Assembly: GCF_001949145.1 (NCBI RefSeq)
Contig: NW_019091429.1
Location: forward strand, 920,109-984,108
Reading direction: 5' to 3'
DNA from: Acanthaster planci
Lineage: Eukaryota; Echinodermata; Asteroidea; Valvatida; Acanthasteridae
Length of the DNA: 64,000 nucleotides
Below the pieces are notes generated by a model. It made no database searches and had not been told where the DNA came from. It saw only the letters and a program-made list of their open reading frames with translations. Positions within the stretch are counted from its first letter, which is position 1. Every line of letters begins with the position of its first letter. This document shows positions 61,301-63,734 of the stretch, in pieces. Both the position numbers and the translations under genes were made by a program.

Positions 61301-61603
61301 AGGGAGTCCACCTGGACTAGCTCTAGCCCCTACCTAGGCTTTAGAGACCTAGCGTTAGGCCTACCACTGGAGGTAGGAAACTACCTCCATGGCCTACCTG
61401 ATATTGTCGTTCACGCTGCACAAGTTATGCTGAAGATGAGTGATAAAATGCTTGACTTTCCCATCAAAAGAAACGTCGTCATCTTTACCACACATGACCC
61501 CTTCGTGTAAGCAAGAAAAAGTTTTGTTCACGTTCTCCCTCAGCTTTTGCACCAAGAAGATGCTCAGCATAAGTAGTTTAGAATTTTCACTTTCGCCTGC
61601 CAT
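1298..61603 (-). CDS. MED27: MED27, Mediator complex subunit 27 (gene span, 7 exons, 3' end missing)
   Basis: Mediator subunit 27 sits in the tail region of the nuclear Mediator complex, which links enhancer-bound activators to RNA polymerase II. Seven minus-strand exons join at 61603-61398, 46344-46194, 37420-37317, 20592-20502, 11026-10919, 9477-9436 and 1375-1298. Each has AG/GT borders, and the split codons at exons 1/2 and 3/4 complete correctly. The product so far is 260 residues. It follows remembered human MED27 (about 311 aa) in order: the N-terminal helix with HFITHLQHNL, then ELEKLSN, GLLSLDP.LDKTPLY, YKWSSK, VTLGR, VDIW, YKVFQK and TDHAT..LHY.LP. The Cys-containing C-terminal end is absent and should lie left of the window. 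The linker before exon 4 is shorter than in human. Introns reach about 17 kb and are full of transposons. Identity is very likely; expression is not shown. Confidence 0.93.
2239..2312 (+). mobile_element. TTAA-flanked miniature element, copy A (degraded left end)
   Basis: It shares the core CTCAGTCC..AATCCTCCAATTT..AATATGATTTTACA with the copies at 19410 and 19840. It ends GTTAGGGTTAA. The left end is mutated (TTGAACAATCCC instead of TTAACCCTAAC). The family has CCCTAAC/GTTAGGG termini inside TTAA, which resembles piggyBac-type miniature elements. Confidence 0.55.
2840..3660. repeat. Diverged tandem repeat, period about 330 bp, rich in TCATGATG/ATGACATC
   Basis: Recurring blocks include TTTGCAGGC..ATAT.TCCAGAA (about 2955 and 3285), an AATCTCCT or ACTCCTTGTCTTAACATTC block (about 2848, 3070 and 3415) and ATGATGACATCA-type strings with TCATCACATGATT. 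It is related in style to the arrays at 22840-23115 and 28911-29540. No coding potential is seen. Confidence 0.5.
3729..4075. mobile_element. 347-bp terminal-inverted-repeat element with 9-bp target duplication
   Basis: The left end GGAAGCGACTTAATACTAGC and the right end (complement GGAAGTGACTAGATACTAAC) are imperfect inverted repeats. They continue into the shared CCGTGAAACCTGGT. The 9-bp direct repeat TTTAGAATA flanks it at 3720-3728 and 4076-4084. There is no open frame, so it is non-autonomous. A 9-bp duplication fits Mutator-like (MULE) elements. A tRNA-like module lies inside at about 3858-3930. Confidence 0.8.
3858..3930 (+). repeat. tRNA-like (A box/B box) module inside the 347-bp element
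   Basis: It contains TAGCTTAGTTGGTAGTG (A-box like) and GGTTCGAATTC (B-box like) at tRNA spacing, with an approximate anticodon arm. The acceptor and T stems do not pair properly. It is a degenerate tRNA-derived module (SINE-like) rather than a tRNA gene. Confidence 0.5.
4076..5169. other. MED27 intron 6 stretch without clear feature
   Basis: This is AT-rich sequence with ATGACATCAT-type strings (4500-4560, 5100-5120) related to the dispersed TGACATCA repeats elsewhere in the window. No gene is recognised. Confidence 0.4.
5170..6570 (-). mobile_element. DIRS-type retrotransposon relic E (subfamily B), internally deleted
   Basis: Read on the minus strand, 5545-5174 encodes the N-terminal part of a DIRS tyrosine recombinase: RNHRSALAAIHHG, LLHGMFIK, SWDLSKVLHILGG, FEPLSD. 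The stretch 6050-5620 covers RNase H (VLVHLDNSVAVAYFNHIG) and the connecting region. At about 6050 the sequence jumps to the non-coding 5' region ending near 6570 (AACATGGCAGCC, ATGCATATGTATTGG, GTTTCAGGCAG). The reverse transcriptase, gag and recombinase C-terminus are missing. Its 5' end resembles 8990-9250 more than the other copies. Confidence 0.75.
5174..5545 (-). pseudogene. DIRS tyrosine recombinase N-terminal fragment
   Basis: This is an uninterrupted frame of 123 codons covering the SAM-like N-terminal domain and the start of the catalytic domain (TKLAYLLVVATSRLGSDM). It ends before the H-x-x-R and Tyr catalytic motifs, so it cannot be active. It is homologous to 31870-32373 in relic 2. 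Confidence 0.65.
6590..9250 (-). mobile_element. DIRS-type retrotransposon relic F (subfamily B)
   Basis: At 6650-6870 it matches the C-terminal RNase H region of the copy at 15890-16080 (GTCCACTCTGTTGG, GTGGACGAATGATC). The stretch 7140-8900 contains frame-broken gag-like proline/serine-rich sequence. At 8990-9250 is the 5' end with AACATGGCAGCCACTCCACT and a final GTTTCAGGTAGG. The 6870-7140 interval is unassigned. The recombinase half is missing. It may once have been continuous with relic E. Confidence 0.65.
8122..8571 (-). pseudogene. DIRS gag-like fragment
   Basis: This frame of 149 codons is Ser/Thr/Pro-rich and sits where the first ORF (gag-like) of a DIRS element belongs, next to the 5' end. 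It is similar in composition and context to 41764-42501. No zinc knuckle is seen. Neighbouring frames show breaks. Confidence 0.4.
9436..9477 (-). CDS. MED27: MED27 exon 6 (42-bp micro-exon)
   Basis: This 14-codon exon is too short for ORF scans. It is flanked by acceptor TTTGGTTTCAG and donor AAG/GTTAGT and encodes VDIWTLSRYKVFQK. That corresponds to human LDIW....YQVFQK. Both borders are phase 0, so the frame continues from exon 5 into exon 7. It lies about 190 bp from the 5' end of a DIRS relic (6590-9250). Confidence 0.92.
9478..10918. other. MED27 intron 5, nothing recognised
   Basis: This is AT-rich intron between exons 5 and 6. The short open frame at 9971-10216 (-) has no recognisable similarity. 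Confidence 0.4.
10919..11026 (-). CDS. MED27: MED27 exon 5
   Basis: This 108-bp exon has 36 codons and both borders in phase 0. The acceptor is a T-rich tract ending TTTCAG and the donor ATG/GTAGGT. It begins VTLGRTFYAIVGLRRLLIER and continues to the acidic end YLDDRM. It aligns with the human VTLGKVLKVIVVMRSLFIDR segment, the most conserved core stretch of the family. Confidence 0.94.
11275..11430. repeat. Purine-rich tract in MED27 intron 4
   Basis: About 150 bp on the plus strand is strongly biased to A and G (repeated AGGGA, GGGGA, GGAGG). The biased composition creates overlapping open frames on the other strand that are unlikely to be genes. Confidence 0.5.
11590..13370 (-). mobile_element. 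Decayed LINE (non-LTR retrotransposon) reverse transcriptase
   Basis: Read on the minus strand, the RT motifs come in order through broken frames. A KAFD-like stretch is near 13250. Then come PQGSVLGPLLF..LNDLPA (about 13100) and LLFADVKIF (from LLFADD, about 13020). LYSWCTTWKLSLNLQKC lies at 12360 and a C-terminal domain with RSRVDVTKQGFVSRI at 11780. This order and the W..W.L.LN..KC motif fit Jockey/CR1/Rex-like LINEs. The YADD-type box is damaged and several frameshifts are present, so it is dead. Confidence 0.8.
13371..14114. other. Intron stretch with AT-rich inverted TTTAAATC motifs
   Basis: At 13700-13790 repeated GATTTAAATC/GATTTAAAT strings occur in both orientations and could be the end of an AT-rich DNA transposon. 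The rest shows nothing recognisable. Confidence 0.35.
14302..14397. repeat. DIRS internal complementary region of copy 1
   Basis: The left part GGCTGGGCAGGGGTAAGTA is the complement of the element's extreme left end (TACTTACCCCTGCCCAGCC, from about 14118). The right part GCGTTCACATACCCCTGCCC is nearly the complement of the extreme right end (GGGCAGGGGTATGTGAATGC). Known DIRS elements use such a region to template circle formation. Confidence 0.8.
14369..15584 (-). pseudogene. DIRS tyrosine recombinase, frame-broken
   Basis: The N-terminal part is at 15584-15192 (LLSDLFRGMFVKHPHIK, LSWDLG). The middle is at 15140-14862 (VVTSRQGSQLHALSIADG, IRWEPHRVRL). The catalytic end is at 14827-14369 with the H-x-x-R box (GAHNVRAASASW, His36 and Arg39 of that frame). 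A WKSPSTFTECYLKYV segment holds the nucleophile Tyr (residue 72). The enzyme of this family integrates circular element DNA. The three frames do not join, so it is inactive as read. Confidence 0.82.
15669..16144 (-). pseudogene. DIRS RNase H / connection fragment
   Basis: Two frames combine. One gives ISLQAVHIAETSNCTANILS, the end of RNase H. The other gives RPTEWTLYPNVV, SPQFDLFAPSDNAHLPTFCS and APFWPRQLWFQRLMRLL. These are typical of the RNase H-to-recombinase region of DIRS pol. The switch between frames near 15990 shows a frameshift. Confidence 0.78.
17170..17410. repeat. Tandem units in DIRS copy 1 leader
   Basis: Four imperfect units each carry GGTAGTGT(TG)..GGCA(TA)GCAC....CAACC. Related arrays occupy the same place in copy 2 (34870-35160, about five units) and copy 3 (42350-42560, three to four units). 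It is family-specific leader structure with unknown role. Confidence 0.6.
17994..18479. mobile_element. hAT-like non-autonomous element abutting a DIRS end
   Basis: It begins TAGGACTGAAT and ends ATTCAGCACAGCCCTA. These are imperfect inverted ends of the TAGGGCTGTGC type seen in hAT elements. Inside lie repeated GAATATTCGA motifs in both orientations. Flanking 8-mers CTTTGTTT (17986-17993) and CTTTATTT (18480-18487) match at 7 of 8 positions, fitting the 8-bp hAT target duplication. There is no transposase. Confidence 0.7.
18695..18830 (+). pseudogene. THAP zinc-finger exon with two in-frame stops
   Basis: One frame reads CSVPDCSKHKRKSSPEISFH, stop, FPKNKILW, stop, KWIVKIKQDNGDTIQ. It then meets a splice donor (CAAG/GTAGAT at 18831). 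This is the N-terminal half of a C2CH THAP domain (CxxxxC start, SFHxFP, W motif). The first stop (TGA) is where THAP domains usually carry Arg, so a CGA to TGA change is likely. It could derive from a THAP host gene or a P-element-type transposase. The second exon was not found. Confidence 0.7.
19192..19345 (-). other. Exon-like open segment of unknown origin
   Basis: The minus strand shows acceptor CTTACAG just right of the ATGATGGCTG start and a donor AAGG/GTAAGC near 19192, with an open frame between. It encodes NGRDLSLVQHNLWVCENN and DKGFKCFSEAYIHNLKG. The second part faintly resembles the start of SWIM/YqaJ-type proteins. The flanking open frames (18822-19154, 19504-19788) could not be joined to it convincingly. 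It could be a chance frame. Confidence 0.25.
19410..19479 (-). mobile_element. TTAA-flanked miniature element, copy B
   Basis: The 70-bp unit starts TTAACCCTAAC and ends GTTAGGGTTAA. Its core (GGGTGTATGTAAAATCATAT) is the reverse complement of copies A and C. Termini CCCTAAC/GTTAGGG directly inside TTAA suggest piggyBac-type mobilisation (inference). Confidence 0.7.
19840..19909 (+). mobile_element. TTAA-flanked miniature element, copy C
   Basis: The 70-bp unit starts TTAACCCTAACAGTCCTCAA and ends GTTAGGGTTAA. Its core AATATGATTTTACATACACC is shared with copies A and B. It lies only 360 bp from copy B in opposite orientation. Confidence 0.75.
20502..20592 (-). CDS. MED27: MED27 exon 4
   Basis: This 91-bp exon is one base completing the split codon from exon 3 plus 30 codons. 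The acceptor is TTTTGAAG and the donor CAG/GTAGGT. It encodes TMEQMVSTLNRQYMD and ends NVYQ. It aligns with human VDDVISRIDRMFPE...MLL just before VTLGK. Similarity is moderate; position, phase and length support it. Confidence 0.85.
20593..22839. other. MED27 intron 3 stretch, no recognised feature
   Basis: Open frames at 21342-21728 (+, 128 codons, Pro/Gly-rich start) and 22224-22610 (+, 128 codons) show no family motif I recognise and no conserved splice context. They could be old transposon sequence. Confidence 0.3.
22840..23115 (-). repeat. Two inverted units of the 145-bp TGACATCA repeat
   Basis: Phrases such as TCTACAAGGTTTGAACCCAAT, CACCTTTAATGTCCCATGAC and TAAAGCACTCCTCTTTCAAG are reverse complements of the unit tandemly repeated at 28911-29540. 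The sequence is non-coding. Confidence 0.6.
23116..25806. other. Intron stretch, nothing assigned
   Basis: AT-rich. A plus-strand piece at 23940-24130 (KGQTITVAGEIIADNGLKGK in one frame, WRNYSRQWPKGKVHR in another) and a piece at 25920-26030 look like decayed coding sequence of unknown family. A short hairpin GGGCGCTA/TAGCGCCC is at 24893-24916. Confidence 0.3.
25807..25865. mobile_element. TTAA-flanked miniature element, copy D (palindromic)
   Basis: This 59-bp unit starts TTAACCCTAACACTCCTCAG and ends GGGTTAGGGTTAA. Both halves are the left-end sequence of the family in inverted orientation around AACAGGTG. The central AATATGATTTTACA core of the other copies is missing. Confidence 0.7.
26575..27000 (+). 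repeat. Dispersed repeat, copy 1 of 2
   Basis: It is alignable with 30030-30410. Shared phrases are CAGTCGAAA, TTATT.TTTAAAA.TGGTAATAG, CAATGGTGTTAGTCT, GAGCGCCCTC and AGTTATAATAAAAA, in the same order. Copies are well diverged. The element class is unknown. Confidence 0.6.
27185..27690 (+). pseudogene. Penelope-like retroelement RT C-terminal fragment
   Basis: A plus-strand frame from 27207 reads FHRTIKFTLEYS, LNVSIQMENN, LVTSHLYSKPTDTHQYLH, CHPRHCKTGITYSQALRLRR and ICSNDSDF. This is the signature stretch after the RT catalytic core in Penelope-like elements (consensus xLYxKPTDxHxYLH...CHP...PYSQxLRxRRICS). It ends at a VPLVITC motif. The YxDD core and the GIY-YIG endonuclease are not present, so it is a truncated relic. 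Confidence 0.82.
28911..29540 (+). repeat. Tandem array, about five units of 127-153 bp
   Basis: Units begin near 28911, 29061, 29214, 29346 and 29473 with ATATCTC.TGAAGTACATGTCC. They continue ATTGGGTTGAA..CTTGG, AAAGGGAGGTG, GACAAAA.TTGACCTCATGTG, ATGACGTCATCAGGT and TGACATTAAA. Several units hold the CRE-type palindrome TGACGTCA or a near variant. An inverted pair of units is at 22840-23115. Confidence 0.75.
29853..29896. repeat. Perfect 20-bp inverted repeat with 4-nt loop
   Basis: The left arm TTTGAAAACCCTTTTGGGCC (29853-29872) is exactly complementary to the right arm GGCCCAAAAGGGTTTTCAAA (29877-29896), with loop ACTT. It is embedded in AT-rich intron. It is not flanked by an element boundary I can see. 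Confidence 0.85.
30030..30410 (+). repeat. Dispersed repeat, copy 2 of 2
   Basis: Direct-orientation diverged copy of 26575-27000, 3.4 kb away and flanking the 145-bp array. It shares CAATGGTGTTAGTCT, GAGCGCCCTC and AAGTTATAATAAAAA. Confidence 0.6.
31870..32373 (-). pseudogene. DIRS tyrosine recombinase N-terminal/middle fragment (copy 2)
   Basis: This frame of 167 codons contains HHLHRGIFVEHPHVKCLVL, SWDLGSGSHDFAGPPFELLS, SIKLVFLLAVVRSRHGRELH and GGHIRWEPHWLCLIP. It aligns with copy 1 and relic E. The H-x-x-R and Tyr end would follow toward 31500 but is frame-broken. Confidence 0.72.
33432..34376 (-). pseudogene. DIRS gag-like region of copy 2, frame-broken
   Basis: Several overlapping frames resemble the gag-like product of copy 3: one has the RCLDSDPP.WM.TLQS.LEAFT.LARK.DS motif (34315-34200), another GLSDQGVQSSPVAW (33600). 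The frames switch repeatedly. No catalytic motif is expected in this product. Confidence 0.55.
35647..36964. mobile_element. 1.3-kb insertion in DIRS copy 2, probable solo LTR
   Basis: The insertion begins TGTCATAATGG and ends GTGATGTGACA, giving TGTCA/TGACA ends. It is flanked by the 5-bp direct repeat ATGCA (35642-35646 and 36965-36969). Removing it restores continuity with copy 1 (AGTATGCATAATCAA). TG..CA ends plus a 5-bp duplication fit a solo LTR. There is no polymerase sequence. A 36-bp minisatellite lies inside at 36340-36600. Confidence 0.7.
36340..36600. repeat. 36-bp minisatellite, about seven units
   Basis: Units of 34-38 bp follow the pattern CTCGTTCTGTGTGAACGCC plus ATGCTTGGG..GGACCC. 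Because 36 is a multiple of 3, long frames stay open on both strands (36172-36618 minus, with a 12-residue AFTQNE/WRSHRT repeat; 36254-36676 plus). I regard these as by-products of the repeat. Confidence 0.8.
37317..37420 (-). CDS. MED27: MED27 exon 3
   Basis: This 104-bp exon has 34 codons plus two bases. The acceptor is TTGTTTACAG and the donor CCT/GTAAGT. It encodes LKEHASHAYALLNHH and a basic tail ending KKRKIQQN, like human LQYHAGLASGLLNQQSLKR...AKRR. The basic tail may be a nuclear localisation signal (inference). It lies only about 265 bp upstream, in transcription order, of the 5' end of a DIRS element ending at 37052. Confidence 0.88.
37421..38700. other. MED27 intron 2 stretch, nothing recognised
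   Basis: AT-rich intron between exon 3 and DIRS copy 3. No open frame, RNA or transposon end could be supported. Confidence 0.4.
39491..41096. other. 1.6-kb non-DIRS block inside DIRS copy 3
   Basis: It is bounded by loss of similarity to copies 1 and 2. Near its left end CGTGTTACGG (about 39503) is matched by the inverse CCGTAACACG (about 39897), suggesting a nested element of about 400 bp. A plus-strand frame at 40288-40707 (139 codons) matches no family I know. Paired ACAGAGCTGG strings occur near both edges but are not a clean target duplication. Confidence 0.4.
41348..42501 (-). pseudogene. DIRS gag-like ORF of copy 3
   Basis: The larger frame (42501-41764, 245 codons) carries PMDSGHEATNPDLGRSSQD, a basic SSSKAKKKRCSD stretch and SWMATLQSLSEAFTSLARKV. 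The latter is a helical segment conserved in copy 2. A second frame (41755-41348) continues the product with GLSDQCASVTAPQW. It has the position and composition of a DIRS first ORF. The two parts are separated by a break. Confidence 0.6.
42978..43017. repeat. Hairpin at the truncated end of DIRS copy 3
   Basis: ACTCAAA-CAGGATACGG, loop ATAAG, CCGTATCCT-CTTTGAGT forms a near-perfect inverted repeat. It starts exactly where homology with the other DIRS copies stops. Confidence 0.7.
43156..43228 (+). repeat. tRNA-like module, probable SINE head
   Basis: GGGCCGGGCAGCTCAGTTGG with GTAGAGC (A box) and AGGTTCAAATCC (B box) occur at tRNA spacing. The D arm pairs (GCTC/GAGC), but the anticodon loop lacks a normal T33 and the acceptor stem does not close. 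I call it tRNA-derived repeat, not a functional tRNA. Confidence 0.6.
43229..46193. other. MED27 intron 2 stretch, no gene recognised
   Basis: This is mixed AT-rich sequence. A segment at 45533-45640 (TTCAGTTTCGCTGGTT and following) recurs at 60984-61010 and may be a dispersed repeat. Small overlapping frames on both strands at 44548-45059 have no recognisable motif. Confidence 0.35.
46194..46344 (-). CDS. MED27: MED27 exon 2
   Basis: This 151-bp exon is one base completing an AG|T serine codon plus 50 codons. The acceptor is AAATATGCAG and the donor AAG/GTACAT. It encodes ELEKLSN, then GVTGLLSLDPVLDKTPLY, then VLQSYKWSSK. These are near matches to human NELERLSN, GLLSLDPVQDKTPLY and LLQAYKWSNK. 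This is one of the clearest family matches in the window. Confidence 0.95.
47200..48750 (+). pseudogene. Non-LTR retrotransposon fragment, R2-like RT N-terminal region
   Basis: Plus-strand frames 47270-47818, 47719-48150 and 48425-48745 form one decayed product. The first is acidic and Ser-rich. The second has WWKRWLKGQIKEQQRDLS and basic helices. The third has the RT entry motifs LPSMMTEDRAVLLMKDVKKG, SNYTPITCFPVVYKLLT, GLFPDEQKGCKKRTRG and KTNLSMPVD. This order is that of R2-like non-LTR elements. It stops just before the catalytic FADD region and has several frameshifts. Confidence 0.78.
49510..50190 (+). pseudogene. LINE endonuclease C-terminal fragment
   Basis: One frame reads DLYHRNPAFAEK..ITAGSSDHDAVVGHV and PRRMIS. 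The SDHDAVV motif is the catalytic end of the apurinic-type endonuclease of LINEs, followed by a basic linker. Downstream frames (49850-50190, MDKDIPL) look like the linker before RT. It is frame-broken, with no RT following. Confidence 0.7.
50191..53710. other. MED27 intron 1 stretch without assigned elements
   Basis: Similar phrases TTTCACAGTGTTTTTAC and CACCGTGAAA occur at 50190-50340 and 52870-53000, suggesting two diverged copies of a small repeat. Other open frames (51164-51349, 51670-51981, 53257-53652) show no family motif. Confidence 0.3.
53711..53879. mobile_element. pogo/Tigger-like miniature element
   Basis: It begins CAGTCAAACCTCATTAATA and ends TATTAACGAGGTTCGACTG, an imperfect inverted pair. 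TA dinucleotides sit on both sides (53709-53710, 53880-53881). CAGTC.AACCTC ends and TA duplication are typical of pogo/Tigger elements of the Tc1/mariner superfamily. It is 169 bp with no transposase. Confidence 0.8.
54518..56290 (-). mobile_element. DIRS-type retrotransposon copy 4 (subfamily B), with assembly gap
   Basis: The left end has outer inverted-repeat sequence (ATACCTACCC...CACTACATATGCAAATTT) and an internal complementary region at 54741-54840. On the minus strand, RT connection sequence (LHMRPLQIHLLSCYQP, HVHQ-like HVSGDVHQHLLWWLR at 55700-55540) runs into RNase H (LELEAVF-like, 55400-55310). It then jumps to a recombinase end (NKSPSTFTSYYLRDVLQSD, about 55270-55200). RT palm, gag and leader are absent; the right end is lost near 56290. 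Confidence 0.78.
55035..55151. other. Assembly gap (117 N)
   Basis: Run of N inside DIRS copy 4, most likely an unresolved repeat region; the true length may differ. Confidence 0.99.
56291..57135. other. Intron stretch, nothing recognised
   Basis: AT-rich sequence between the DIRS relic and the inverted repeats flanking the gypsy fragment. Confidence 0.4.
57140..57240 (-). repeat. Left copy of GTCGAGTTG-type repeat flanking the gypsy fragment
   Basis: It contains CGGACAACTCGACC and TTTGTCAACTCGACT in tandem variants. Its complement aligns over about 50 bp with 59985-60075, so the two form an inverted pair 2.7 kb apart. Confidence 0.65.
57905..59990 (-). pseudogene. Ty3/gypsy pol fragment (RT thumb to integrase C-terminus)
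   Basis: Read on the minus strand, the domains come in pol order. The RT thumb has KTPPITFFRMVYDQH and HPDPSKVSAI (59903-59800). RNase H has VIQVDASSRSPGAVLIQ and IECELLATVF, then NTLSRRP (59620-59250). The integrase zinc finger has HESHQG and CPTCQ (58960-58880). The integrase core has LVSDI, SSPHYPQSNGFIERTIQTVK (58640-58540). A chromo-less C-terminal domain follows to 57905. RT palm, protease, gag and LTRs are missing, and several frameshifts and stops are present. Confidence 0.88.
59985..60075 (+). repeat. Right copy of GTCGAGTTG-type repeat flanking the gypsy fragment
   Basis: GTTGTCTAAACGGTCAAGTT and AGTCGAGTTGGCAAATGG align with the complement of 57140-57240. The gypsy RT sequence is cut off exactly where this repeat starts. 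Confidence 0.65.
60081..60131. repeat. Inverted repeat next to the gypsy flank
   Basis: CCATAAACAGG...GACGAAT is mirrored by ATTCGTC...CCTGTTTATGG with about 20-bp arms carrying two mismatches around an ACAGGAAA loop. It directly follows the GTCGAGTTG-type repeat. Confidence 0.7.
61398..61603 (-). CDS. MED27: MED27 exon 1 with start codon
   Basis: This exon has 68 codons plus two bases (donor CAG/GTAGGC). It starts with ATG at 61603 (MAGESENSKLLML). It encodes VQKLRENVNKTFSCLHEGV and ends KHFITHLQHNLCSVNDNI, matching the human IQALRSSVSRVFDCLKDGM and AFIAHFQDNLHSVNRDL segments. An in-frame ATG 11 codons downstream is possible, but the upstream one gives the usual N-terminal length. Confidence 0.92.
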
Positions 61604-61634
61604 TCCACCAGCGCTAGTGCTTGTTGCTGTATGC

Positions 61635-61660
61635 AGCTAGCTAGCTATAGCTAGCTAGCT
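61635..61660. repeat. 26-bp perfect AGCT palindrome upstream of MED27
   Basis: The sequence is three AGCT units, TA at the centre, and three AGCT units in the inverse sense. It lies 32 bp upstream of the MED27 start codon. Confidence 0.85.
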
Positions 61661-61666
61661 ACTGAC

Positions 61667-61741
61667 CAAAGATTGTATAGCGCCGCGTTTCAGAGGAGAG
61701 TTGCCCATCTTGCGCCGCTGCGCGGCGCTATACAATCTTTG
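61667..61741. mobile_element. 75-bp stem-loop element with 21-bp perfect inverted ends
   Basis: The left end CAAAGATTGTATAGCGCCGC plus G is exactly complementary to the right end (61721-61741). A 33-nt interior separates them. ACTGAC occurs directly left (61661-61666) and again 2 bp right of the element, a possible 6-bp target duplication. It may be a tiny transposon or a hairpin that arose locally. Confidence 0.65.
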
Positions 61742-61844
61742 CGACTGACTGCATAACATGGGTGCAGTGTCCCAATGCAAGGAAAATTCTCCACCAGACT
61801 GAGGGCCGCACAGAAGGCTACACAGGAAAATGATGTTCCACATG

Positions 61845-62140
61845 TCCTCTTTCATTTTCCTTTCAATTTTCCGGGGGGTTGACCAATGAATTTTTGAGAA
61901 ATATTCACCAGGAGCAGACCACCCATAAAATGCAGAAAATGTCCCTGTCCAGAAAAGTAGCCATTTTGAAAAACCCTCCCTCGGCAAAATGGTTCAAATA
62001 GTGCCACTTTCAAACCCGACTGCATCCAAATTGCTCAGAATTGGAAGCCCCGAGTCTGGCCCACAGGTCCAGTCTCATATTCTTCAATTCGTCAGTTCCA
62101 TGGCTCTCAGAGCCCTCTAATATAGAATATTTTTGAGTCT
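61845..62140 (+). repeat. Dispersed repeat upstream of MED27, copy 1
   Basis: It shares CCTCTTTC.TTTTCCTTT, GGGTTGACC.ATGAATTTT, TGCTCAGAATTGGAAG, TTCCATGGCTCTCAG and CCCTCTAATA, in the same order, with 63735-64000. There is no coding potential. The class is unknown. Confidence 0.75.
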
Positions 62141-63127
62141 ATAACTTTTATTAATGAGCTCGGCGGACATATTTCTGGCCTAATTACGAGGGTGCACCCC
62201 GGAATGCACCACCACTATGGCTACCGACCACCGCCCCCTCGACCGCACCAACGCCTCAGAAACCGCCACTGACAGTCACCCTGAACTCTGTCAAGCCATG
62301 ACAGAGCAGTAGCCCAGAAACATTCCCAAAACCTAACCCACCAGCTCCACCACAGCCTGTGCACGCAAGCGGAAGGATCCGTAAAGTGCCAAGCTATTTG
62401 TAAGACTATGTCTGTCATTGAACAATTGAGGACTGATTTAATATTCAAAGGCATTTTTTTTGCTCTAAGACAATACAGCCAATATCTTGTCATTAGTTCT
62501 GAGACAAAAGATCATTTGCTTTCTGGTTTATATTTCTCAAGTACATGTAGTAAGAAGTGCGTAGTACATGGAGTGTACACTAACAACTGTTTTCATTTGT
62601 TTTTAAAAAAGAAGAAAAAGCTGCATTTTTTTTTCTTACAAAGGAACAACACATTTTGGCAATGTCTAGTTGTACTTCCTCACTGGCAAATTTAAGTGGC
62701 AACAATGCAAACATCCTTATGTTTTATTTTTGTCCTCCTACGCTTTGCTCAAAAGTACAGGAAAGCTCAGACTTTGAAACTTGCATTCAGTTTGAGATCT
62801 TGAAATTAACATTAAGTTTGTATTTAATAAAAAAGGAGGATGTTGAGTAGAAATGGTACGCCCTCTGCCGCCAGGATTCTGACAGTCTGAGAAATAAAAG
62901 CTCTCTCCAGCGAATTCAAGTACCTTCCAAATTTTGGCGTATCTAAAGGATGTAAATCCCTCGCTGGGTCACGTAACAGAAGGGCTGATGGCTTTTAGTA
63001 CATTATGTTGTGTAATCGAGCTGGAGTTCTGTGTCAAAATGGATTTGATTGGCTAACTTTGTTAATTTTGGGGTGCTGATTTAAAAAAAAAGTGAGGTTC
63101 CATTTTTAGGGGGCCACGTCTTCGGTC

Positions 63128-63150
63128 GCCATTTTGAATTTCAAAATGGC
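63128..63150. repeat. 23-bp perfect palindrome GCCATTTTGAA / TTCAAAATGGC
   Basis: Two facing AAAATGGC motifs are joined through a single central T, followed by another CGCC. AAAATGGC is the known core recognised by YY1-type zinc-finger proteins; any binding here is inference. Confidence 0.6.
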
Positions 63151-63734
63151 CGCCACTGTTCATAAGGTACAGTACACTAATTCAAGACCCATTGAAAACA
63201 GTGTAAAATCAGCACTTTTCAGGGCCCAATAACATGCATACTCACATCCTTGAGATTTCTGAAACACAAATGAAATTATTGTCTTGTCCCTAATCTTTAA
63301 ATTTCTTTTCATTTTTTTTTTGTGGGTTAACCAATTACATTTTTAAGTACTCCCACAAAACAAAATTACCCACAGAAAAGTGATTTTTCCGAAGTCTGAT
63401 TCCAGCCATTTTACAAGTGGCAACCCTTAACTTTCTGAGGCACTTAGGACCATTTTTCAACCTTAGTTTTTAGCCATTCTGCTCTCATATAAACGCTCAA
63501 AGACCCAGGGAGTTGATCCTGGCAAGGATTTACACAATCTCACCATTTTGGGGGCAAAACAATCTCCTTATTCAAAAGATACTGTTGGGGGGAATTTTTA
63601 ATGCCCATGAGCTGGCCAGAAATTCTCACTTGAATTAGTGATGGGTGCACCGCAGCAAGCAATCCCCATAGACAGCAGTGACAAATCCCCATACTTATAT
63701 TTAAAACAGTACAACTCTCACAACTCAACTCTGA

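Larger units (their letters stand above)
61604..61780 (-). promoter_or_regulatory. Putative MED27 5' UTR / promoter zone with two palindromes
   Basis: This is the sequence directly upstream of the MED27 start codon. It contains an AGCT-rich perfect palindrome (61635-61660) and a 75-bp stem-loop with 21-bp perfect arms (61667-61741). No convincing TATA box is visible. Promoter identity is inferred from position only. Confidence 0.35.
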
